From: Novipirellula caenicola
GTDB taxonomy: Bacteria; Planctomycetota; Planctomycetia; Pirellulales; Pirellulaceae
DNA: 64,000 bases
Assembly (NCBI RefSeq): GCF_039545035.1
Contig: NZ_BAABRO010000005.1
Span: 1-64,000 of the forward strand
Direction: 5' to 3'
Of this stretch, positions 57,714-64,000 are shown piece by piece. Both the position numbers and the translations under genes were made by a program. Each line of letters begins with the position of its first letter. Positions within the stretch are counted from its first letter, which is position 1. Below the pieces are notes generated by a model that was given only the letters and a program-made list of their open reading frames with translations, made no database searches and was not told the DNA's origin.

Positions 57714-58399
57714 GATGCGGTCTCCGATGGCAGATGAGTGACGATGTAGATGCGTTTGTGTTTTTCAAATCCGACGATACGAACTTCGGTCCCTTTGGGG
57801 ATCCGGGCTCCATCGGTGCGGACATTCAGTAGTAGGGGAGCTGCGTTGGTGCGAAATTTTGCTTGACCAAACTCCGGTGTCGCTTCGCTGGTGGTGATTT
57901 CACAGGTGCCACCGACCATGCGACGTGCGTCGTACAAGGGGGGATCGACAAAGTAGCCTAGCATCGGCTGAGTGACCGACTTGGTAATTCCGGTCGCGAT
58001 CACAAAATTGCGGATCGACAACAGCGTGCTGGGCAGCCAAGTCGGGGAATAACGGGCCGAATCAAAGCTGTGCCAAAGCCAATACGTGACTCCCCAGAAC
58101 GCGACCGAGAAGATCCCGCCCCACAATACGATGGGAATCCGTCCAAAATTGGTCCAGCGAACTGCGGCTCCGCCGAGCCCCTGCAATAAGTCGGCGTCGA
58201 CCGAAATCATTTCGCCGTCCGGTAGATCGACGCCCACGTCGGGAACGTCCAAATCAACCTCCGGAACGTCAAAACCGAGATCAACCAACCCCACAATCGC
58301 CAAGATCGTGTAGCCAACCAACAAACAAATCAGGATCGATGCCGGCCACAACGGGCCGACAAACATGCGGTTGGCGAGATCGATGATCGAGTCCGACAC
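57710..58399 (-). CDS. YqiJ-like OB-fold membrane protein
   Basis: 229 residues from a GTG start with TTGGAGG upstream. Two or three membrane helices (about 17-45, about 90-112, and a possible one at 128-140), separated by a Val/Asp/Pro-rich stretch (FDVPEVDLDVPDVGVDLPDG), then an OB-fold-like C-terminal domain (VGGTCEITTSEA, IPKGTEVRIVGFEKHKRIYIV). This is the domain of YqiJ/NfeD-type partners of flotillins. First gene of the flotillin operon. Confidence 0.88.
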   Translation of the reverse strand: MSDSIIDLANRMFVGPLWPASILICLLVGYTILAIVGLVDLGFDVPEVDLDVPDVGVDLPDGEMISVDADLLQGLGGAAVRWTNFGRIPIVLWGGIFSVAFWGVTYWLWHSFDSARYSPTWLPSTLLSIRNFVIATGITKSVTQPMLGYFVDPPLYDARRMVGGTCEITTSEATPEFGQAKFRTNAAPLLLNVRTDGARIPKGTEVRIVGFEKHKRIYIVTHLPSETAS

Positions 58400-58809
58400 G
58401 GAGTCGAGCCTCCAAAATGGGATGGATAATGACGGTACAGCTTAGTTGCAGGGCCTCAACCAAGCAGAACCAGGGCGCAAGGCAGGCAATAATCCAGAGT
58501 ATTTTAGGTCATAAATAAGCCGCAGGAGCGTGGGACAGGCCCTTCAGAGTGTCTTCGGCCCTCAATAGTCTGCAGACTTCGCTGCATGTCACCGGTAGTG
58601 GACGATGCAACGAGTCCTTTAGCAATCGGGACGTGCGGAACCTCGTGGCCTCGTCTACGAGGCAAAAATTGGCTTGCGGGACGGCTGACACGCTGGAAGC
58701 CAATCCCACATTGAAAATCGACTATGATGGACGCTCCCACCCACTTTCGGCCTAACCCGAACGCCTTCCTTCCAATCGCCGATGTCCCTGCTAGGCATCC
58801 GTCAACAAC
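58400..58809. other. Divergent intergenic region upstream of the flotillin operon and the dihaem gene
   Basis: 410 bp. It holds a 12-bp palindrome AGTCTGCAGACT (58567-58578) and a small hairpin GCCTCGT/ACGAGGC (58648-58654 with 58657-58663). Promoters for both directions should be here. No gene recognised. Confidence 0.5.
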
Positions 58810-61800
58810 ATGATCTCATCTCGCCTTGCTTATTGCCTGATTCTCGTTTGCGCTGTCTTTCATTCGCTGTCGCTGCAGGCGGAAATGCTTCGACGCGCCG
58901 CACCACTAGAACAGCAACTCAAAGAAACCGACCCGCACGATCTGGCCGAACAAGTCCGACTGCGAGGTGACGCGAGACGCGGCGCCTTGGTGTTCTTTAA
59001 ATCGGCTGCGGGCTGCGTGAATTGCCACAGCAGCGGTGACCAAGCCTCGCCGCTGGGCCCGAATCTTGCCGAACTCGGCTCTGATTTGACTGATGAATAC
59101 TTGATCGAGTCGCTGTTGTTTCCTTCACGACACATCCGCAAAGGATTTGAAACCGTTTCGTTGTTAACGGTGGACGGGCAAGTGTATGCCGGTTTGATCA
59201 CCGACGAAGATGACCAACAGATCCGCATGCGATTGTCAAACGATCTGACTCGCGATTTTTCCGTGCCTCAGGAAGATGTCGAAGAACGCAATGTGAATTC
59301 AAAATCGTTGATGCCCGATGGTTTGATCGGATCGCTGAAAGACCAACGTGAATTCCTCGACCTCGCTCGCTACGTGATCGAAGTGGCTCGCCAAGGCAAA
59401 ACACGAGCATCACAACTGCGTCCTTCGCCGGAACAACTGCGGGTCGTCGACGACTCGATCGACTTGGACCATGCCGGGATCATCAAAGGGTTGGGCAGCC
59501 GTGACTTCGCGGCCGGCGAGGCGATCTATCACGGCTACTGTTTCGATTGCCATGGCAGCGACGGCAATACCCCGTCGCTTTCGACAGCGCGAGCGTTTGG
59601 AACTCAAAAGCTAAAATTTGGTGCCGATCCCTACCAGATGTTTATGACGCTAACCAAAGGCAACGGATTGATGGCGTCGATGTCTCACTTGACGCCGAAA
59701 GAGCGTTACCAAGTCGTGCACTACATCCGCGAAGCGTTCATGAAGGGAAACAATCCTGATTACGTCAAAGTCACACCCGAACTGCTAAAATCGCTGCCCA
59801 CCGGTACCAAGGATGGAACCGAGATCGAGAACGTACAGCGTGATTTTGGCCCGGCACTAGCATCCCAACTTCGCCGCGATTTCCCCAGCGTGCTGAACAT
59901 CCGGTTGGGTGAAACGACGATCGCTTACAATTTGCATTCGATGGACCAAGCGGATTTGTGGAGCGGTGGTTTTCTCGATCTGAGCGAAACACAACACATC
60001 CGTCCTCGTGGCGAAGGCACGGCGAATCCCGATGGTGAATCGATCCGCGGACTTGCCGGTTGGCGATGGGGCCACGGTGGCACGCTCGACTATTCTCGCA
60101 AAGGCTTGCTGCCGCGTGGGCCCATGCCAGCGGAGTGGATGGACTACCACGGCCACTACCTTCACAACAACCGCGTGACTCTCAGCTATGCGATCGATGG
60201 TCGCGAAATCCTCGAGTCTCCGCGGGAACTGAAACATCGCGTCGGCAGCGAGGTGATCGTTCACGAGTTAAAGATTGGTCCCGGAGGTGAACTGATCCTT
60301 GCCGTTGCCAACAACGCGAAAAACGCAACCGCCATTGTCCGCGGCGACTCGCATGATTTGACGATCCAATCCGACGACCGCAACCGCTTGGTGCTGCGAA
60401 TCCCGGCGGATACCAGACCACGAACGCTGCAAGTCTTTCGTAGCGAAGGGCTCGATCGCGCGTCGCTACACAAAATTGCGGATACGTTTACCCCGACGAC
60501 AAATCTTGCATCACTTACCACAGGTGGCCCGCTGCTGTGGCCCGGTGAAATGGAAACAGTAGGTTACTTGGGGCTTGAAAAGGGGGGCTACGCGCTCGAC
60601 ACGCTCACGATTCCTGAATCGACACCTTGGAACACTTGGTTTCGCACCTCGGCCCTCGATTTCTTTCCCGACGGCCGAATGGCCTTGGCAACGCATGGCG
60701 GTGATATCTGGATTGTCTCGGGCATCGATGATGATTTGCTACAGCTGCGTTGGAAACGGTTCGCCGCAGGGCTGTACGAACCCTTCGGGGTAAAGATCGT
60801 CGACGGAAAGATCTACGTCACGTGCAAAGACCGGTTGACGAGATTGCACGACCAAGATGGCAATGGCGAGGCCGATTTCTATGAAAGCTTTTGTGCCGAC
60901 ATTGATGTGTCGACCAACTTTCATGCGTTCAATTTTGATTTACAAACCGACGACGAGGGCAACTTCTATTACGCCAAAAGCGGTCATGGCGCCGATTTTT
61001 CGCTACCAGGTGCGGTCTTCAAAATTTCGCCTGATGGCAAACATCGTGAGGTCTTTTCAACCGGCTTTCGCACGCCCAATGGGATGGGCAGCATGCCCGG
61101 TGGCCGGATCACCGCCAGCGATAACCAGGGGCAATGGACGCCGGCCTCGAAAATCAACTTGCTAAAACCAGACGGCTTCTATGGCTGGGTCCCCACCTAT
61201 GCGATCCCCGGAAAATGGTCGCCCGATGGCGGCAAAATTGACATCACCAAAGTGGTGCCTCCCCAATCCTTTGACCCGCCCTTGGTTTGGATGCCGCAAG
61301 TATTCGACAATTCGTCAGGCGGGCAAATTTGGGTCGATGATCCACGGTTTGGTCCGCTCGCAGGCCATCTGCTGCATACCAGCTTTGGCAAAGGATGGAT
61401 GTCGTATTTGATGATCCAAGATGTGGATGACGTCAGCCAAGCGGCAATTGTCAACTTGCCCTTTGACTTTTCGACCGGAATCATGCGAGGGCAAGTGAAC
61501 CCCGCCGATGGCCAAGTCTATGCAACAGGACTGCAAGGCTGGAACGGTGGCGGACGTGTTGGATTGGAAGAAAAGGGGGTGCAGCGACTTCGCTACACCG
61601 GACGCCCCTATCCAATGGTGACCGATGCCTCAGTTCAGCCGGACGGATTGACTCTCCGTTTCAACTTTCAACTCGATCCCAAAGTCGCCACCGATGTCAC
61701 TTCGTACGACGCCACGCAGTGGAACTATCACTGGAGCCGAAATTATGGATCGGATCAATTTTCTGTGAAAACTGACGAAGTTGGGGTCGACCAAGTTGCA

Positions 61801-61983
61801 ATTCGATCCGCCACCGTCGACAACAGCGGCTCGGCGGTCAAGCTGCAGATCGATGACATGCAGCCCGCCGATCAATTGCATCTGATTTTGCATCTGCGTG
61901 ATCGCAACGGGAATGCATTTGACGAAGAGATCTACTGGACCATCAACCGTGTACCCGAAGTGGAAATTAATCGTGCAAAGTAA
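58810..61983 (+). CDS. Dihaem Pirellula/Verrucomicrobium-type protein with beta-propeller
   Basis: 1057 residues with a signal peptide. Two haem-binding motifs: CVNCH (Cys69, Cys72, His73) in a domain matching the Pirellula/Verrucomicrobium haem-binding family (FFKSAAGCVNCHS, GPNLAELG), and CFDCH (Cys244, Cys247, His248). From about 560 a beta-propeller-like dehydrogenase region follows (PWNTWFRTSALDFFPDGRM, FRTPNGMGSMPGGRI). Such PVC-type proteins are thought to oxidise sugars or other organic compounds in the periplasm and pass electrons to haem. The substrate is unknown. The last 11 nt overlap the next gene. Confidence 0.93.
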   Translation: MISSRLAYCLILVCAVFHSLSLQAEMLRRAAPLEQQLKETDPHDLAEQVRLRGDARRGALVFFKSAAGCVNCHSSGDQASPLGPNLAELGSDLTDEYLIESLLFPSRHIRKGFETVSLLTVDGQVYAGLITDEDDQQIRMRLSNDLTRDFSVPQEDVEERNVNSKSLMPDGLIGSLKDQREFLDLARYVIEVARQGKTRASQLRPSPEQLRVVDDSIDLDHAGIIKGLGSRDFAAGEAIYHGYCFDCHGSDGNTPSLSTARAFGTQKLKFGADPYQMFMTLTKGNGLMASMSHLTPKERYQVVHYIREAFMKGNNPDYVKVTPELLKSLPTGTKDGTEIENVQRDFGPALASQLRRDFPSVLNIRLGETTIAYNLHSMDQADLWSGGFLDLSETQHIRPRGEGTANPDGESIRGLAGWRWGHGGTLDYSRKGLLPRGPMPAEWMDYHGHYLHNNRVTLSYAIDGREILESPRELKHRVGSEVIVHELKIGPGGELILAVANNAKNATAIVRGDSHDLTIQSDDRNRLVLRIPADTRPRTLQVFRSEGLDRASLHKIADTFTPTTNLASLTTGGPLLWPGEMETVGYLGLEKGGYALDTLTIPESTPWNTWFRTSALDFFPDGRMALATHGGDIWIVSGIDDDLLQLRWKRFAAGLYEPFGVKIVDGKIYVTCKDRLTRLHDQDGNGEADFYESFCADIDVSTNFHAFNFDLQTDDEGNFYYAKSGHGADFSLPGAVFKISPDGKHREVFSTGFRTPNGMGSMPGGRITASDNQGQWTPASKINLLKPDGFYGWVPTYAIPGKWSPDGGKIDITKVVPPQSFDPPLVWMPQVFDNSSGGQIWVDDPRFGPLAGHLLHTSFGKGWMSYLMIQDVDDVSQAAIVNLPFDFSTGIMRGQVNPADGQVYATGLQGWNGGGRVGLEEKGVQRLRYTGRPYPMVTDASVQPDGLTLRFNFQLDPKVATDVTSYDATQWNYHWSRNYGSDQFSVKTDEVGVDQVAIRSATVDNSGSAVKLQIDDMQPADQLHLILHLRDRNGNAFDEEIYWTINRVPEVEINRAK

Positions 61984-62881
61984 ATGGTTTGTCTGTCTGG
62001 CGTTTGTGTTAATGTCACCTGTGGTGGTCGTCGCCGCCGACACGCCCAAGGTTTTGTTCCTGGGAATCGATGGATGTCGTTTTGACGCGCTGCGAAAAGC
62101 GAATACGCCCAATCTCGATCGACTGATCGAACAAGGCATCTATGCGGACAACACACGCATCTTTCATCCTCGTTACACCACTGCGGACACCATTAGCGGC
62201 CCCGGTTGGAGCAGCATTTTGACAGGGGTCTGGGCGGACAAGCATGGGGTACTGGACAACCAATTCAAGGTATCGCACTACGACAAATTCCCCCACTTTT
62301 TTGCTCGCGTCAAAGAACAATCGCCCGAGCTAAAAACCGCTTCGTTAATCTGTTGGGCACCGATCGACCAATACATCGTCGCCAATGCGGACAAGCGATT
62401 CTCGTTCACCGAAAAGGACTACGGAAAACGCGACGATGCGGCAACCGACGAAGCGGTAAAACAACTCGCTGACGAGTCGCTCGATGTCATGTTTTTGTAC
62501 TTGGGTGCCACCGATGAAGCGGGCCACGCTTCGGGATTTCATCCAGCAAACCCACAGTACGTGGAAACGATCCAAGCGGCGGACGCCAGGATTGGTCGCG
62601 TTCTCACCGCGATCCAGGCCCGTTCGTCTTTCGAGAACGAGGATTGGTTAGTCGTCGTCACCTCGGATCATGGGGGCAAAGGAACCAGCCATTCCAACGG
62701 CCACGAGGTCCCCGAAATCTACAACAGTTTCCTGATCGTCAGCGGCGATGCGGCACAGCGAGGCAAGTTCGATTCCGATACGTATATCGTCGATGCACCG
62801 GCAACGGCGCTGAAACACTTGGGGATCGATGCATCTGAGGACTGGCAACTCGACGGCAAACCGGTTGGATTGAAAAAATAG
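61973..62881 (+). CDS. Secreted type I phosphodiesterase/nucleotide pyrophosphatase-like protein
   Basis: 302 residues from a GTG at 61973 inside the end of the upstream gene; a GTG at 61949 would add 8 residues. Signal peptide ends near VVVVA-AD. Motifs of the alkaline phosphatase superfamily: DGCRFDALRKANTPNLDRL with metal-binding Asp, the nucleophile region GPGWSSILTG (Ser or Thr), ATDEAGHASG and VTSDHGG with metal ligands. It would cleave a phosphodiester, phosphonate or sulfate ester in the envelope. Co-transcription with the dihaem protein is likely from the overlap. Confidence 0.88.
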   Translation: MQSKWFVCLAFVLMSPVVVVAADTPKVLFLGIDGCRFDALRKANTPNLDRLIEQGIYADNTRIFHPRYTTADTISGPGWSSILTGVWADKHGVLDNQFKVSHYDKFPHFFARVKEQSPELKTASLICWAPIDQYIVANADKRFSFTEKDYGKRDDAATDEAVKQLADESLDVMFLYLGATDEAGHASGFHPANPQYVETIQAADARIGRVLTAIQARSSFENEDWLVVVTSDHGGKGTSHSNGHEVPEIYNSFLIVSGDAAQRGKFDSDTYIVDAPATALKHLGIDASEDWQLDGKPVGLKK

Positions 62882-63039
62882 CCCAAAATTCGCCGGTTCA
62901 AGGGAAGGCACGCGACCGCTGAGAGCCGGTAGGGTGCTTTTGGAAAATAGGCAACCTCGGGTGTCCGTTCTCGCGTAACGATCGATTACAATGCGGACAC
63001 TCGCGATTTCCTTCCCTTCCCCAAAAATCCTGCCTCACC

Positions 63040-64000
63040 ATGAATCTGCGCTATTTTGCGGCAATTCCCCTGCTGTGTTGTCTGTGCATCACTTCTCAAC
63101 TGTGGGCGTTGGAACCATCCGCTGGCGGCGACCACGACGAATCGTCTACCACCGCGGGGCATAGTTTTCACGGCGAAGCGTTCAACGAGGGGCCGCGTCA
63201 ACAAGCCGTCTTGATTCCCGGAATCCCCAAGATCGACTTTCCGACGTCGACCAAATCCGAGCGTGCTCAGCAGTTCTTTGAGCAGGGCGTTGCGCAACTT
63301 CATGGATTCTGGTACCTCGAGGCCGAGCGTTCGTTTCGGCAAGCGGCCAAAGAGGATCCCGAGATGGCGATTGCTTACTGGGGCATGGCCATGGCCAACG
63401 TCAACAATCGCGAACGGGCACGCGGGTTGATCGACGAAGGCGTTGCCAAGAAGGACAAGGGAGCCGATCAACGCGAGAAACTTTATATCGATGCCCTCAA
63501 TCGCTATCTGCCCAAATTTGGTGAGGACGCTCCGAAAGACGACAGCGACGCCAAGAAGAAACGAGCGGAAAAATTCATCGCCGATCTCGAAAAAATCCTG
63601 CATGCGTACCCCGATGACATCGAAGCCAAAGCGTTTCTAGTTCTGCAAATCTGGCTTAGCGACCGCGAAGGAGTCAAATTGACCAGTCGCTATGCGGTCA
63701 ACGCACTTTTGAGTGAAATCTTTGCGGTCGATCCCATGCATCCCGCCCACCACTATCGCATCCACCTGTGGGATTCGGCGCAGCCCAAGTTGGCACTGGA
63801 ATCGGCTGCGAATTGCGGTCCCTCGATGCCCGGGGTTGCCCACATGTGGCACATGCCGGGTCATATCTACTCGAAACTTCACCGCTATGCCGATGCAGCA
63901 TGGCAACAGGAAGCGTCGGCGCGAGTTGACCACGCGCATATGACGCGGGCTCGTTTGATGCCCGACCAAATCCACAACTTTGCTCATAACAATGAATGGC
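63040..64000 (+). CDS. Secreted TPR protein, cut by the window end
   Basis: Starts at the ATG at 63040 and is still open at position 64000 (320 codons seen). Signal peptide ends near SQLWA-LEP. From about residue 75 helical pairs of TPR type follow (QFFEQGVAQLHGFWYLEAERSFRQA, EMAIAYWGMAMA), then a Lys-rich region and further helices with HHYRIHLWDSA and HMWHMPGHIY, rich in His, which suggests metal contact. No cleavage or enzyme motif is visible. The C-terminal part is outside the window. Confidence 0.82.
   Translation, partial: MNLRYFAAIPLLCCLCITSQLWALEPSAGGDHDESSTTAGHSFHGEAFNEGPRQQAVLIPGIPKIDFPTSTKSERAQQFFEQGVAQLHGFWYLEAERSFRQAAKEDPEMAIAYWGMAMANVNNRERARGLIDEGVAKKDKGADQREKLYIDALNRYLPKFGEDAPKDDSDAKKKRAEKFIADLEKILHAYPDDIEAKAFLVLQIWLSDREGVKLTSRYAVNALLSEIFAVDPMHPAHHYRIHLWDSAQPKLALESAANCGPSMPGVAHMWHMPGHIYSKLHRYADAAWQQEASARVDHAHMTRARLMPDQIHNFAHNNEW

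Noticed and set aside
55998-57737. Plus-strand frame of 579 codons
   Set aside because: It lies opposite the flotillin coiled coil; the Glu/Ala/Lys-rich sequence leaves the antisense frame without stops. The flotillin frame has all the motifs.

Overview
The window looks like a chromosomal segment of a Planctomycetota bacterium of the Pirellulales, close to Rhodopirellula or Novipirellula. Reasons are the mid-50s GC, a Pirellula/Verrucomicrobium-type haem-binding protein, an FGly sulfatase next to a TAT-exported Gfo/Idh/MocA oxidoreductase, several secreted proteins without general homologues, frequent GTG/TTG starts and weak Shine-Dalgarno sites. The assignment is inference from gene content. 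I saw no rRNA, tRNA, CRISPR array, insertion sequence or phage genes.

Layout. 1-307: two tandem copies of a structured non-coding repeat; a third, diverged copy lies at 49853-49979. 357-10842: a GNAT-like protein, acetyl-CoA synthetase (acs, minus), a lipoprotein MsrB, a secreted lipase-like hydrolase, an FHA-GAF-adenylate cyclase, a secreted protein of unknown function, a clear bidirectional terminator (9131-9167) and an alginate-export-type porin. 11555-24636: a nitrate assimilation cluster on the plus strand: NrtA-like lipoprotein, permease, two ATPases, a tandem-GAF protein, a DmsB-DmsC fusion, NasA-type nitrate reductase, ferredoxin-type nitrite reductase, and a flavoprotein with an RnfB-like Fe-S domain. 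From the transporter genes on, most are overlapping or closely spaced. 24801-31863 (minus): PP2C phosphatase and Ser/Thr kinase pair, GT61 glycosyltransferase, YdjM-like membrane protein, a secreted protein, a methyltransferase-like protein, a zinc-ribbon protein and a membrane-anchored protein with a possible RNase-like domain. 32046-41519: a small secreted protein, then a fatty acyl-AMP ligase with ACP and a fully reducing KS-AT-DH-ER-KR-ACP polyketide synthase, preceded by a strong hairpin. 41537-44879: a small coiled-coil protein, a TadE-TadG-TadE trio and a small conserved protein. 44869-49662 (minus): outer-membrane-like protein, oxidoreductase and sulfatase. 49998-58399 (minus): YqiJ-like OB-fold membrane protein, flotillin and a 1752-residue AAA+ ATPase. 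58810-64000: a dihaem PVC-type protein, a phosphodiesterase and a TPR protein cut by the window end.

How the genes may work together. The nitrate cluster covers uptake, reduction to nitrite and then ammonium, and redox supply; it also carries a sensor-like GAF protein and has no obvious DNA-binding regulator. The FAAL probably activates a free fatty acid as AMP ester, loads it on its own ACP and passes it to the PKS through matching terminal helices. The flotillin operon is the least understood system here: a membrane scaffold and its OB-fold partner linked to a giant coiled-coil AAA+ protein. All functional statements rest on motifs read by eye, without database searches.
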